Positions 52,855-61,317 are shown, counted from the stretch's first letter. The stretch: DNA of 64,000 nucleotides from Bradyrhizobium amphicarpaeae (GCF_002266435.3 NZ_CP029426.2:6664001-6728000); one strand, 5' to 3'. Numbers and translations: made by a program. Notes: a model not told the origin generated them from the sequence alone.

Positions 52855-53433
52855 ATGGTGGAGCGTGGCTATTCGATATTCGACACGGCGATCGGGCGCT
52901 GCGGCATCATCTGGAGCAGCACCGGCGTGGTCGCCGTGCAATTGCCGGAGGCGCGGGAGATCGACACCCGCCGCCGCATCTTTGCGGTCCATCCCGAGGC
53001 GCGCGAGCAGCGCCCCTCCGACAATGCCGAGCTTGCGATCGACGGCATCGTGAGCCTGCTGCAGGGCAACGATCCCGATTTTTCCGAGGTCGGCCTGGAT
53101 GCCGGCGGGGTGCCCGGCTTCAACCGGCGCGTCTATGAGTTCGCCTGCTCCATTCCGCGCGGGGAGACGCGCACCTATCACGAGGTCGCCAAGGCGCTGG
53201 GCGCTTCAGGCGCGGCCCATTCGGTGGCACAGGCGATCGCCAAAAATCCCTATATGCTGATCGTGCCCTGCCACCGTCTGCTGGAGGCCGGCAATTACAC
53301 CGACCGGCTCTCGCCTTATGGCGGAGTGATCTCCAAACGGCGGCTGCTGGCGCTGGAGGGCGCCCATCCCGTCGCCAGCAAGACGCTGTTCGAGGTGCTG
53401 CTGCCCGTTGCTCCGCCAAGGCCGTCCACCTAG
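52855..53433 (+). CDS. ogt: Methylated-DNA-protein-cysteine methyltransferase
   Basis: The 192-residue suicide repair protein removes O6-methylguanine lesions onto its own Cys. It has an N-terminal ribonuclease-like domain ('GYSIFDTAIGRCGIIWSSTGVVAVQLPE') and the C-terminal DNA-binding/active-site domain with 'IPRGETRTYHEVAKALG' and the reactive Cys in 'MLIVPCHRLLE', followed by 'YGGVISKRRLLALEGA'. The start at ATG 52855 is preferred; the frame opens at 52810. It is followed 10 bp later by an AraC regulator, in the same direction. Confidence 0.93.
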   Translation: MVERGYSIFDTAIGRCGIIWSSTGVVAVQLPEAREIDTRRRIFAVHPEAREQRPSDNAELAIDGIVSLLQGNDPDFSEVGLDAGGVPGFNRRVYEFACSIPRGETRTYHEVAKALGASGAAHSVAQAIAKNPYMLIVPCHRLLEAGNYTDRLSPYGGVISKRRLLALEGAHPVASKTLFEVLLPVAPPRPST

Positions 53434-53443
53434 ATAAGGCGGC

Positions 53444-54283
53444 ATGGACGCGACCACACTGCTGACGACCCCCTCGATGACCGTCTCCGAGTTTCGCTGC
53501 GATGCGGGGCCGGATGACGCGCCATTCGCCGAATGCCGCACCGGGCATTCCATCGCCTATGTCCGCTCGGGCAGCTTTGGCTGCCATTGCCGCGCCGGTT
53601 TCTTCGAGCTGGTGGCGGGCTCGATGCTGGTCGGCGCGCCCGGCGAGGAATACACCTGCACGCATGAGCACGTCAGCGGCGATGTCTGCCTGTCGTTCTT
53701 CCTCGGCGCGGACCTGGTCGACGCCCTCGGCGGGCGGCGCGAGAGCTGGCAGGTCGGCGCCACGCCCCCGCTGCCCGAATTGATGGTGCTGGGCGAGCTC
53801 GCCCAGACGGCGGCAGATGGCAACAGCGACATCGGCCTCGACGAAGTCGGCCAGATCCTCGCCGGCCGCTTTGTCGATGTCGTTTCCGGCAAGGCGCGCA
53901 AGCCGGCCACGCCGACCGCGCGCGACCGCCGCCGCGCGGTCGAGGCCGCGCTGTGGATCGACGACAACTCGCATGAAGAGGTCGATCTCGAACAGGCGGC
54001 AAAGCAGGCGGGCCTCAGCCCGTTCCATTTCCTGCGGCTGTTCTCGAGCGTGCTCGGCGTCACCCCGCATCAATATCTGGTGCGCTCGCGGCTGCGCCAC
54101 GCCGCGCGGCTGCTCACCGATGACGACATCGCGGTCACCGATGTCGCCTATGACGTCGGATTCGGCGATCTCTCCAATTTCGTCCGCACCTTCCACCGCG
54201 CTGCCGGCGTGTCGCCGACCAGGTTTCGGCAGGCCTCGAAGGGGGAGCGCAAGATTCTCCAAGAGCGGCTTGCGCTCAACTGA
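53444..54283 (+). CDS. AraC-family transcriptional regulator
   Basis: The 279-residue protein has an N-terminal cupin-like domain with several Cys and His ('[39 protein letters not shown]') and a C-terminal double HTH ('[43 protein letters not shown]' and '[32 protein letters not shown]'). It begins 10 bp after ogt, so they are likely co-transcribed, and it may control ogt or the following VOC gene. The Cys-rich N-terminus could bind a metal or sense alkylation, which is speculation. Confidence 0.92.
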   Translation: MDATTLLTTPSMTVSEFRCDAGPDDAPFAECRTGHSIAYVRSGSFGCHCRAGFFELVAGSMLVGAPGEEYTCTHEHVSGDVCLSFFLGADLVDALGGRRESWQVGATPPLPELMVLGELAQTAADGNSDIGLDEVGQILAGRFVDVVSGKARKPATPTARDRRRAVEAALWIDDNSHEEVDLEQAAKQAGLSPFHFLRLFSSVLGVTPHQYLVRSRLRHAARLLTDDDIAVTDVAYDVGFGDLSNFVRTFHRAAGVSPTRFRQASKGERKILQERLALN

Positions 54284-54339
54284 CTAGGGTCGTCTCCGGC
54301 GCGCGCCATTTTCGGCGCGCTTTGCAGATGGAGACGACC

Positions 54340-54699
54340 ATGTACGACCATATCGGGCTTCGCGTTGCCGATCTCGACGCCGCGACGCGCTTCTACACCG
54401 CAGTGCTGGCGCCGCTCGGTTACGTGCTGTGCTCCAGCGGCGACGGTTATGCCGGCTTCGGGCCGAAGGGCGAGCCGGCGCTGTGGCTGCACCTGAACAA
54501 GGGCCGCAAGGCCGACGGCGCGCACATTGCGTTCCGCGCCGGAGATCATGACGCGGTCAAGGCGTTTCACAGCGAAGGCCTGAAGAGCGGCGGCCGCGAC
54601 AATGGCGGCGCCGGGCCGCGCAAGGATTACAGCCCGACCTATTACGCCGCGTTTTTGATCGACCCGGACGGCAACAATATCGAGGCGGTTTGCGCGTGA
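54340..54699 (+). CDS. VOC (glyoxalase/bleomycin resistance) family protein
   Basis: The 119-residue single-module VOC protein begins 'MYDHIGLRVADLDAATRFYTAVLAPLGYVL' and ends 'YYAAFLIDPDGNNIEAVCA', the usual metal-binding His/Glu positions of the family (His4 and the final-strand Glu). VOC proteins include glyoxalase I, dioxygenases and resistance proteins, so the substrate is open. A GGAG site precedes ATG 54340. It follows the AraC regulator by 56 bp on the same strand. Confidence 0.88.
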   Translation: MYDHIGLRVADLDAATRFYTAVLAPLGYVLCSSGDGYAGFGPKGEPALWLHLNKGRKADGAHIAFRAGDHDAVKAFHSEGLKSGGRDNGGAGPRKDYSPTYYAAFLIDPDGNNIEAVCA

Positions 54700-54715
54700 G
54701 TCCTAGCAAGATCTC

Positions 54716-54813
54716 GTAGGGTGGGCAGAGCGTAGCGTGCCCACCGTCGCGTGCGACAGCGTCGATAAATGGTGGGCACGGCGCGCGAACAGCGCGCCTT
54801 TGCCCACCCTACG
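54716..54813. repeat. Dispersed palindrome, family A
   Basis: 'GTAGGGTGGGCAGAGCGTAG' faces 'GCGCCTTTGCCCACCCTACG' with an inner 'GTGCCCACC...GGTGGGCAC' pair. It separates the VOC and SRPBCC genes. Confidence 0.85.
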
Positions 54814-54836
54814 AACTCCACATCATAGGAAGTAAC

Positions 54837-55238
54837 ATGGCCTCCATCCACACCGACATTCCTCTCAATGCCCCAGCGCGCGACGTCTGGGATGCGGTGC
54901 GCGATTTCGGCGCGCTGCACGAGCGGCTGGCGCCCGGCTTCGTCACCGCCTGCACGCTCGAGGCCGATGCGCGTATCGTCACCTTCGCCAACGGTTCGGT
55001 GGCGCGCGAGATCCTGGTCGATTGCGACGACGCGCGGCAGCGCCTCGTCTATGCCATCAACAACGAGCGGCTGAAGCATTACAGCGCCTCGGTGCAGGTG
55101 ATCGCCGACGGCGAGCGGAAATGCCGTTTGGTGTGGATCATCGACATGCTACCGAACGAGCTTGCAGCCTATGTCGAGGGACAGACCAAGGAGGCCGTCG
55201 TTGCGATATATAAAGCGTTTCCGCCGGCTGCGGCCTAG
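54837..55238 (+). CDS. SRPBCC (START-like) family protein
   Basis: The 133-residue cytosolic protein has the Bet v1-like SRPBCC layout: 'ASIHTDIPLNAPARDVWDAVRDFGALHERLAPGFVTACTLE', 'RIVTFANGSVAREILVDCDDARQRLVYAINNERLKHYSASVQVI' and the C-terminal helix 'LAAYVEGQTKEAVVAIYKAF'. The helix-grip fold binds hydrophobic ligands; some members are polyketide cyclases. No function can be assigned. It has a GGAAGT ribosome site before ATG 54837. Confidence 0.88.
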   Translation: MASIHTDIPLNAPARDVWDAVRDFGALHERLAPGFVTACTLEADARIVTFANGSVAREILVDCDDARQRLVYAINNERLKHYSASVQVIADGERKCRLVWIIDMLPNELAAYVEGQTKEAVVAIYKAFPPAAA

Positions 55239-55367
55239 CCGCGGTCGACGCGCTGCGCCTCTGTGAGTTTTCTCACAGAACTCCGCCCTCGCCGGCCGTA
55301 ACCATCGCGGCGTGCGTCCGTTCGGCTCCGCGCTCCCGGCGGCGCCACGAGACGCGAGGAGCATGCC

Positions 55368-55847
55368 ATGCGAGGTGCGGACAAGGTGATTTGCCAGGCA
55401 GCCGCGGTTCTGCTGCTGTTTTCGGTCGCGAGCTCGCCGGCGAAGGCGCAGTTCCTCGGCGGCGGAGGTGCCGGCGGCGAGGACATGATGACCCAGATGG
55501 CGCCGATGCTGGAGATGATGAAGGCGAAGATGGGCAAGCGTCGCTTCGCCATGATGATGCAAACCATGGGGCCGATGATGAGCCGCATGATGGAGAATGG
55601 CGGCGGCGGGCTTGGTGGCATGATGGGCGGCGGCACGCTCGGCGGCGGTTTCGGCGCCCCCAATTACGGCGGCTACACCCCGATCGGTGGCGGCACCATG
55701 CCGGCCGGATATGGCGGCGTTGGCGGCGGCGACATCATGGGCATGATCGGCGGCTCCGGAGGCGGCGACATGATGGCGATGATCCCGCAACTGATGCGGC
55801 TCGCCAATGTCGGCGGCGGCGGCCATCGCCGCCACAAGCATCGCTAA
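55368..55847 (+). CDS. Secreted Met- and Gly-rich protein
   Basis: The 159-residue exported protein (signal peptide about 1-28 ending 'ASSPAKAQ') is exceptionally rich in methionine and glycine. A helical Met segment 'EDMMTQMAPMLEMMKAKMGKRRFAMMMQTMGPMMSRMM' is followed by Gly-rich stretches with 'GGGFGAPNYGGYTPIGGG' and a His-rich C-terminus 'GGGGHRRHKHR'. Met clusters and terminal His suggest soft-metal (copper/silver) binding in the periplasm, as in other Met-rich copper proteins, but this is inference. Its stop overlaps the convergent MATE stop by 4 bp. Confidence 0.72.
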   Translation: MRGADKVICQAAAVLLLFSVASSPAKAQFLGGGGAGGEDMMTQMAPMLEMMKAKMGKRRFAMMMQTMGPMMSRMMENGGGGLGGMMGGGTLGGGFGAPNYGGYTPIGGGTMPAGYGGVGGGDIMGMIGGSGGGDMMAMIPQLMRLANVGGGGHRRHKHR

Positions 55848-57289
55848 TCGGCGGCGCCTGAAAGCGCCGGCCTGATTGCGGGCTTGCTCGCGCGCGGACC
55901 CCAGCGCGTCAGCAGGACGCTGGAGGACGACAGCAGGCCGAGCAGGACCATCGAGCTCGCGGCCAGCCAGAAATAGCTCTGCGCGGTGGCTTCATGCGTC
56001 GACAGCCACCAGCCGGCTGCCGAGATGTAGATCAGCCGCGCCGTCTGCGCCAGCACCGGCCCGATCACCTTGGCCGCGCCTTGCGAGGAGAAGTACATCA
56101 CCGTCGCAATGCCGAAGAACGCATAGAACGGCCCGACCGTCGAGAGATATTGATGGCTTGCCGCGCGCACGGCCGCGCTGTCGGTGAAGATGTTGATCCA
56201 GAGATCGGGAAATATCGCAACGACGCACGCCGGCGCGCCGACGGCCACGAAAGCGGCAACGCTGGCGATCCAGGCGACGCGCCGTGCGCGCGCGATGTTG
56301 CCGGCGCCGATCGCCATCCCCACCATCGGCACGCAGGCGATGCCGAACGAGAACGCGATCGAGGTCAGCAGGAATTCCAGCCGCGCGCCGATGCCGTAGC
56401 CGGCGAGGATGGCGGTGCCGAACTGCGCCAGCATGTGCGTGAAGATCGAGATCGTCAACACCGATTGCAGCGGCGAGAAGCAGGCGACGGCGCCGACCTT
56501 CAGGATATCGAAAAACATCGCCCATTGAATCCGCAGGCCGCGCAGCTTCGGAGTAACCCGGGCGCGGCCGGAGAACAGGTACCAGCCCATGATGCAGATG
56601 TTCATGGAATAGGCGATCAGCGCGCCGGCGGCGACGCCGCGCATGCCGAACTGCGGCACCGGCCCGAGCCCGAGGCCGAGCGTGCCGCCGAGCACGATCT
56701 GCCAGGCCGCCGAGTTGAGGATCAGGAACGACGGCAGCTTCATGTTGCCGGTGCCGCGCAGCACACCGGCCATGGTATTGAGCAGCCAGGGCAGCACGGC
56801 GCCGCCAAAAAACACCTGGGTGTAGGCAACCGCATGCGTCAGCACATCGCCGCGGCCGCCCAGCATTTCCAGCACGCGCGGTCCGAAGATCAGCATGCCC
56901 AGCATGAAGACAAGGCCGAAGCTGATGCCGATCAGGATTGCATGCATGGCGAGCGTGCCGGCGCGCTCGCGGTTCCCGGCGCCGAGCGCGCGAGCGATCG
57001 CGGACGCGACCGCACCGCCCATGGCGCCGCCCGACATCGTCATGGTGAGGATGATGGTTGGAAACACCAGCGCCATCGCCGCCAGCGCCTCGACGCCGAG
57101 CCGGCCGATATAGGTGGTCTCCGCGATCACGGTGCAGGTGCCGGCCGAGAGCGCGATCACGTTGGGCCAGGCGAGGGAGAGCAGCGTGCGCAGGATCGGC
57201 CCGTCGACAAGCGCGCTTCGCACCGGCCGCGGAGGCGGCGGCAGCGGACGCTCTTGTTCATCGACCGGGATTTCGGCGATGTCGGACAT
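55844..57289 (-). CDS. MATE family efflux transporter (NorM-like)
   Basis: The 481-residue protein has the twelve-helix MATE layout: an acidic/Pro-rich N-terminus, then '[71 protein letters not shown]', and in the second half 'FGIACVPMVGMAIGAGNIARARRVAW'. It is unrelated in detail to the MATE protein encoded at 34845, so the two probably differ in substrate. The start ATG 57289 fits the N-terminus. Its stop overlaps the convergent Met-rich protein gene by 4 bp (CTAA, 55844-55847). Confidence 0.92.
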   Translation of the reverse strand: MSDIAEIPVDEQERPLPPPPRPVRSALVDGPILRTLLSLAWPNVIALSAGTCTVIAETTYIGRLGVEALAAMALVFPTIILTMTMSGGAMGGAVASAIARALGAGNRERAGTLAMHAILIGISFGLVFMLGMLIFGPRVLEMLGGRGDVLTHAVAYTQVFFGGAVLPWLLNTMAGVLRGTGNMKLPSFLILNSAAWQIVLGGTLGLGLGPVPQFGMRGVAAGALIAYSMNICIMGWYLFSGRARVTPKLRGLRIQWAMFFDILKVGAVACFSPLQSVLTISIFTHMLAQFGTAILAGYGIGARLEFLLTSIAFSFGIACVPMVGMAIGAGNIARARRVAWIASVAAFVAVGAPACVVAIFPDLWINIFTDSAAVRAASHQYLSTVGPFYAFFGIATVMYFSSQGAAKVIGPVLAQTARLIYISAAGWWLSTHEATAQSYFWLAASSMVLLGLLSSSSVLLTRWGPRASKPAIRPALSGAAD

Positions 57290-57455
57290 TTTCTCTCCGG
57301 GGCACGAGCGCCGGTTGCGGCGCGGCAATGCTTAGGTGTGGCAATCAATTTGTTCGCGCATAGGACGCGGTGAGGCTTGGTAGCACGGTGCGGAGCGATT
57401 CCTCCTGCGCCGGATGCAGGCGTGCCCTGCGGCAGCGCATTTCGAGAGGGAGAAT

Positions 57456-58508
57456 TTACCCGATCGTCCAGACCAGCGGCGGCCGCCCTCCTGCCGTCGG
57501 GCGCATATGCACGCCGATATGCCGCCCGCATCCGGCCGCGAGCCCTTCGAACAATCCCTCCAGCACCCTGGCGCAAGCGGGGTGATAGTCGGCGACGTCG
57601 TCCATCAGCTTCCAGCTCTGCTGGCGGAGTTCGAACGTGCCTTCGGATTGCGTGGTCTCGGCGACGTCATCCTGCGCGGCGAACAACGCATCCAGGAACG
57701 CGGCGAATTCATTCGCGCCGCCGCGGCGCATCGCCAGTGCGGAGGCGACCTCGTCGAAATATTGCATGCCGATCAGCTTGCCGGTGAGGTGCAGCAGATA
57801 GCTCGCATCCTCCGGTCCGAACAGCTGCACCATGACGGGCGCGGCGGTGCGGACATATTCCATCGCGTAATTGCGATAGGCTTTTTCCAGCCGCGGTCTC
57901 GGCCAGCTCGCAACCGGCAGAGCCGGCGCGGTCTTCGCATCGAACAACGGCGCTTCGAGGTGGCGCGCGAACACGAGCCGCTGGTCCTGCTCGAGCGGAT
58001 GGTCGTACTGGTGATAATAGCCTTCGAGTCCGTCCTGGCCGTCGACGCTCTGCTTGGTGCAGACGAAGCCGAGCCTGAGATCGCCGAGCGCTGCGCCGTT
58101 ATTGGCGTGCCATCCGCGCAGCATCGCGCGGCTCACCTCGCCCGGTACGCCGCAGATCGCGGTGCCCTTCCAGATCCAGCGCGGCGGCGGATAACGGATC
58201 CAGGCCTTGGCGTCGCTCTCATACATGTATTCGACATGCACGCCGCCGATCCAGTTGGAGAGATAATGATATTGCGCGGCCGCCACCGCCGGCGGCAGAT
58301 GATCGATCCCGAGCTTCTTCAGCCCCGGCAGAAAGCGCTCCTGCTGCTGGCGGCGGAACACGCGGAAGACGAACTCGGCGGCATCCGCGGTGCCGCGCCG
58401 CGTAACGACGGTGAGGATGAGGCCGGTGAAGTAAGCGTGATAGAGATCGGCGACCGCGCGCCAGCGTGCCCATTGGGCTTCCTGCGCGGCATCACTTGCG
58501 GCGGTCAT
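57456..58508 (-). CDS. Conserved hypothetical protein, 350 residues
   Basis: The protein has no signal peptide and no clear membrane helix. Segments include 'WARWRAVADLYHAYFTGLILTVVTRRGTADAAEFVFRVFRRQQQERFLPGLKKLGI', 'KAWIRYPPPRWIWKGTAICGVPGEVSRAMLRGWHANNGAALGDLRLGFVCTKQSVDGQDGLEGYYHQYDHPLEQDQRLVF' and a C-terminal 'CGRHIGVHMRP'. The mix of conserved Trp, His and Asp suggests an enzyme, but I do not recognise the family. ATG 58508 is preferred over 58568. It is monocistronic; the MATE gene starts 167 bp downstream on the same strand. Confidence 0.7.
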   Translation of the reverse strand: MTAASDAAQEAQWARWRAVADLYHAYFTGLILTVVTRRGTADAAEFVFRVFRRQQQERFLPGLKKLGIDHLPPAVAAAQYHYLSNWIGGVHVEYMYESDAKAWIRYPPPRWIWKGTAICGVPGEVSRAMLRGWHANNGAALGDLRLGFVCTKQSVDGQDGLEGYYHQYDHPLEQDQRLVFARHLEAPLFDAKTAPALPVASWPRPRLEKAYRNYAMEYVRTAAPVMVQLFGPEDASYLLHLTGKLIGMQYFDEVASALAMRRGGANEFAAFLDALFAAQDDVAETTQSEGTFELRQQSWKLMDDVADYHPACARVLEGLFEGLAAGCGRHIGVHMRPTAGGRPPLVWTIG

Positions 58509-58586
58509 TGGTTTCGCTCCCGGCTTGTTGTTTTGCGGGAGTGTGTCATCGCTGACAGAGAGGCGCAACCAGCCACAATCTCAGCC

Positions 58587-58709
58587 GTCATCCTGAGGTG
58601 CGAGCCTTGCGATGCGCTTGCATCGCGAGGTGAAGCCTCGAAGGATGGGCCACAGGCACTCGCGGCCCATCCTTCGAGGCGCGCAAGAGCGCGCACCTCA
58701 GGATGACGG
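58587..58709. repeat. Dispersed inverted repeat, family F
   Basis: 'CGTCATCCTGAGGTGCGAGC' with 'GAAGCCTCGAAGGATGGGCC' faces 'GGCCCATCCTTCGAGGCGCG' with 'GCGCACCTCAGGATGACGG', a long near-perfect inverted repeat related to 24864-24993. It lies downstream of the dCTP deaminase gene, which ends at 58740. Confidence 0.85.
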
Positions 58710-58739
58710 TGGCGACTGTGGCAGCAGGAGATGGCGGCG

Positions 58740-59876
58740 CTACACCCGGAAATGCTTGCTCAACTTCAACCCCTGGGCCTGGTAGTTCGACCCGATGCGC
58801 TGGCCGTACATCGCGTCGGGACGAGCCAGCATCTTCTCGTAGACGAGGCGGCCGACGATCTGGCCGTGCTCGAGGATGAACGGCACTTCGCGCGAGCGCA
58901 CCTCGAGCACCGCGCGCGATCCCAATCCGCCCGCGCCGGCATAGCCGAAGCCGGGATCAAAGAATCCGGCATAGTGCACGCGGAATTCGCCGACCAGCGG
59001 ATCGAACGGCACCATCTCCGCGGCGTAGTCGGGCGGCACCTGCACGGCTTCCTTGGAGGCCAGGATATAGAACTCGCCGGGATCGAGGATCAGGCTGCCG
59101 TCGGGACGGGCCGAGATCGGTTCCCAGAAGTCATCGACGGAATAGCCGGCGCGACGATCGACGTCGACGACGCCGGTGTGCCGCTTGGCGCGGTAGCCGA
59201 CGAAGCCGTTTGACTTTTCGCCGGAGAGATCGACGGAGACTGCGACGCCGCCCGAGAGATCGGCGTCGTCGATGTCGACGAGGCGCTCGGCGGCATGCAG
59301 GGCATCGAGTTCGTCGGGATTAAGGATGGCGTCGCCGGTGCGGAAGCGCACCTGGCTGAGACGCGAGCCCTCGCTGACCAGTACCGGAAACGTCTTCGGG
59401 CTGATCTCGGCATAGAGCGGGCCGTGATAGCCGGCGCCGATCATGTCGAAGCGGCGGGTGCCGTCGGCGATGACGCGGGTGAAGACGTCGAGCCGGCCGG
59501 TGGAGCTTTTCGGGTTCGCGGCCGCGACGATCTCCGGCGGCAGCGCCAGGCTCTCCAGCAGCGGCACGATGTAGACGCAGTTGGTCTCCAGCACCGCGCC
59601 GTCGGCGAGGCTGAACTCGTGCAGCTTCAATTCGTCGATGCGTTCGGCGACGGTGGCGCCTGGGCCGGGCAGGAAGCTGGCGCGGACGCGATAGGCGATG
59701 TCGCCGAGACGCAGATCGAGGCTCGCCGGCTGGATCTGGCTCTCGACGAAATCATAGGCGGGCAGGATCAGCCCCGCCGCCGCCATCGCCGCGATCATGC
59801 GGTCGGGCAGGATACCATTGGCGTCGGGCGCGACCGTGAACGTCAACCGGGAGTCCTCATCGGGGGTCAGATGCAT
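58740..59876 (-). CDS. dcd: 2'-deoxycytidine 5'-triphosphate deaminase, long form
   Basis: The 378-residue protein contains two tandem dUTPase/dCTP-deaminase folds, about double the 190-residue E. coli Dcd. The first half has the catalytic 'NPKSSTGRLDVFTRVI' (Ser-Ser-x-x-Arg) and 'GYHGPLYAEISPKTFPVLV' (catalytic Glu in 'YAEI'). The second half has 'EMVPFDPLVGEFRVHYAGFFDPGFGYAGAGGLGSRAVLEVRS' but no KSS-type loop. A C-terminal 'YGQRIGSNYQAQGLKLSKHF' tail resembles the nucleotide-closing arm of Dcd. It makes dUTP (or dUMP) from dCTP. Start ATG 59876 is used; a TTG at 59897 is in frame. Confidence 0.93.
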   Translation of the reverse strand: MHLTPDEDSRLTFTVAPDANGILPDRMIAAMAAAGLILPAYDFVESQIQPASLDLRLGDIAYRVRASFLPGPGATVAERIDELKLHEFSLADGAVLETNCVYIVPLLESLALPPEIVAAANPKSSTGRLDVFTRVIADGTRRFDMIGAGYHGPLYAEISPKTFPVLVSEGSRLSQVRFRTGDAILNPDELDALHAAERLVDIDDADLSGGVAVSVDLSGEKSNGFVGYRAKRHTGVVDVDRRAGYSVDDFWEPISARPDGSLILDPGEFYILASKEAVQVPPDYAAEMVPFDPLVGEFRVHYAGFFDPGFGYAGAGGLGSRAVLEVRSREVPFILEHGQIVGRLVYEKMLARPDAMYGQRIGSNYQAQGLKLSKHFRV

Positions 59877-59924
59877 CCGGACATGCCGGAAATACAAGTC
59901 TTTTACGGCTATCCGATGGACGCC

Positions 59925-59953
59925 TTGACGGAAAGGGCATTGCGGATTATGAG
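59925..59953 (+). promoter_or_regulatory. Probable sigma-70 promoter of metZ
   Basis: The -35 box TTGACG (59925-59930) and -10 box TATGAG (59948-59953) are spaced 17 bp, the optimal distance. A start about 7 bp downstream (near 59960) would place the SAM-II aptamer at the very 5' end of the mRNA, consistent with cotranscriptional folding. Confidence 0.65.
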
Positions 59954-59961
59954 CATCACTT

Positions 59962-60022
59962 ATCCCGTGGTGATTTGAGCCGGCCGGCTTGCAGCCACGT
60001 TAAATAAGTCGCTAAACAGGCC
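59962..60022 (+). ncRNA. SAM-II riboswitch aptamer
   Basis: The segment matches the SAM-II (metA motif) consensus seen in alphaproteobacterial methionine genes. The P1 stem CCGTGG/CCACG flanks the conserved 'TGATTT' and 'TTGCAGCCACGT', followed by 'TAAATAAGTCGCTAAACAGG', which supplies the pseudoknot and A/U-rich core (GCTAAA). It lies about 90 nt ahead of metZ in the right orientation. SAM binding would compact the pseudoknot and lower metZ expression. Confidence 0.88.
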
Positions 60023-60071
60023 GGGGACCTCTGTGATCCCGGCCCGTGGATATATCCAGGCCGGTTTTTTT
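60019..60071 (+). terminator. Mutually exclusive antiterminator/terminator hairpins of the metZ leader
   Basis: GGCCGGG (60019-60025) pairs perfectly with CCCGGCC (60038-60044). The same CCGGCC (60039-60044), extended by TGGA (60047-60050), pairs instead with TCCAGGCCGG (60055-60064), leaving seven T at 60065-60071: an intrinsic terminator. The first hairpin's 5' strand abuts the aptamer's 3' end (AGG, 60018-60020). This reads as a transcription-attenuation switch: SAM bound means terminator, SAM absent means antiterminator. Confidence 0.75.
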
Positions 60072-60110
60072 GTGACCGTTTTCGACGAGACGGTCATGTC
60101 GGAGGTACCT

Positions 60111-61298
60111 ATGTCGAAGTCGACTGCCAACTACCGTCCCGAAACCCGCCTGGTCCATTCGGGCACCCTGCGCTCGCAATATGGCGAGACGTCGGAGGCG
60201 CTGTTCCTGACCCAGGGCTATGTCTACGACAGCGCCGAGCAATGCGAGGCGCGGTTCAAGGGCGAGGATCCGGGCTTCATCTATTCGCGCTATTCCAATC
60301 CCACCATCGCGATGTTCGAGCGCCGCATGATCGAGCTCGAAGGCGCCGAGGCCGCCCGCTCGGCCGCGACAGGCATGGCCGCGGTGACGACCGCGATCCT
60401 GGCGCCGCTCAAGGCCGGCGATCATCTGGTCGCCTCCCGCGCGCTGTTCGGCTCGTGCCTCTACGTCGTGCAGGACCTGCTGCCGCGCTACGGCATCGAG
60501 ACCACGCTGGTTGACGGAGCCAATCTCGACGAATGGCAGCGCGCCGTGCGGCCCAACACCAAGACGTTCTTCCTGGAGAGCCCGACCAACCCGACGCTGG
60601 ATGTGCTCGACATTCCTGCCATCGCCGAGATCGCGCACAAGGCCGGCGCGCGGCTCGTCGTCGACAACGTGTTCGCAACGCCGATCTGGCAGAGCCCGCT
60701 CGCACTCGGCGCCGACGTCGTGGTCTATTCCGCGACCAAGCATATCGACGGCCAGGGCCGCTGCCTCGGCGGCATCATCCTGTCGTCCGAGGCCTTCATC
60801 GCCGAGCACATCCACAATTTCATGCGCCAGACCGGCCCGTCGATCTCGCCGTTCAACGCCTGGGTCCTGCTCAAGGGCCTGGAGACGCTGGGCGTGCGTG
60901 TGCGCGCGCAGACCGAGACCGCCGCGCGCGTCGCCGACGTGCTGGCGAGCCATCCGAAGATCTCGCGGCTGGTCTTCCCGGGCCGCGCCGATCATCCGCA
61001 GGCGGCGCTGGTGAAAAAGCAGATGCGCGGCGGCTCGACGCTGGTCGGCTTCGAGGTCAAGGGCGGCAAGCCGGCGGCGTTCCGCGTGCTCAATGCATTG
61101 AAGCTGTCGAAGATCTCCAACAATCTCGGCGACGCCAAGAGCCTCGTCACCCATCCGGCGACCACGACGCATCAGCGCCTGAAGCCGGAGGACCGCGCCG
61201 CGCTCGGCATCAGCGAAGGGTTCATCCGCTTCTCGGCGGGGCTGGAGCATGCGGATGATCTGATCGAGGATCTCACCGCGGCGCTGGAGAAGGCGTGA
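60111..61298 (+). CDS. metZ: O-succinylhomoserine sulfhydrylase
   Basis: The 395-residue PLP enzyme of the Cys/Met metabolism family condenses O-succinylhomoserine with sulfide to give homocysteine. Family blocks: 'RPETRLVHSGTLRSQYGETSEALFLTQGYVYDSAEQ', 'YSRYSNPTIAMFERR', the PLP Asp in 'ARLVVDNVFATP', the PLP Lys in 'VVYSATKHIDGQGRCLGG' and the C-terminal 'GISEGFIRFSAGLEHADDLIEDL'. ATG 60111 follows a GGAGG site; longer frames from 60033 run through the riboswitch terminator. It is controlled by the SAM-II switch described above. Confidence 0.96.
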   Translation: MSKSTANYRPETRLVHSGTLRSQYGETSEALFLTQGYVYDSAEQCEARFKGEDPGFIYSRYSNPTIAMFERRMIELEGAEAARSAATGMAAVTTAILAPLKAGDHLVASRALFGSCLYVVQDLLPRYGIETTLVDGANLDEWQRAVRPNTKTFFLESPTNPTLDVLDIPAIAEIAHKAGARLVVDNVFATPIWQSPLALGADVVVYSATKHIDGQGRCLGGIILSSEAFIAEHIHNFMRQTGPSISPFNAWVLLKGLETLGVRVRAQTETAARVADVLASHPKISRLVFPGRADHPQAALVKKQMRGGSTLVGFEVKGGKPAAFRVLNALKLSKISNNLGDAKSLVTHPATTTHQRLKPEDRAALGISEGFIRFSAGLEHADDLIEDLTAALEKA

Positions 61299-61317
61299 GC
61301 CACCGAGCCCGAATCTC

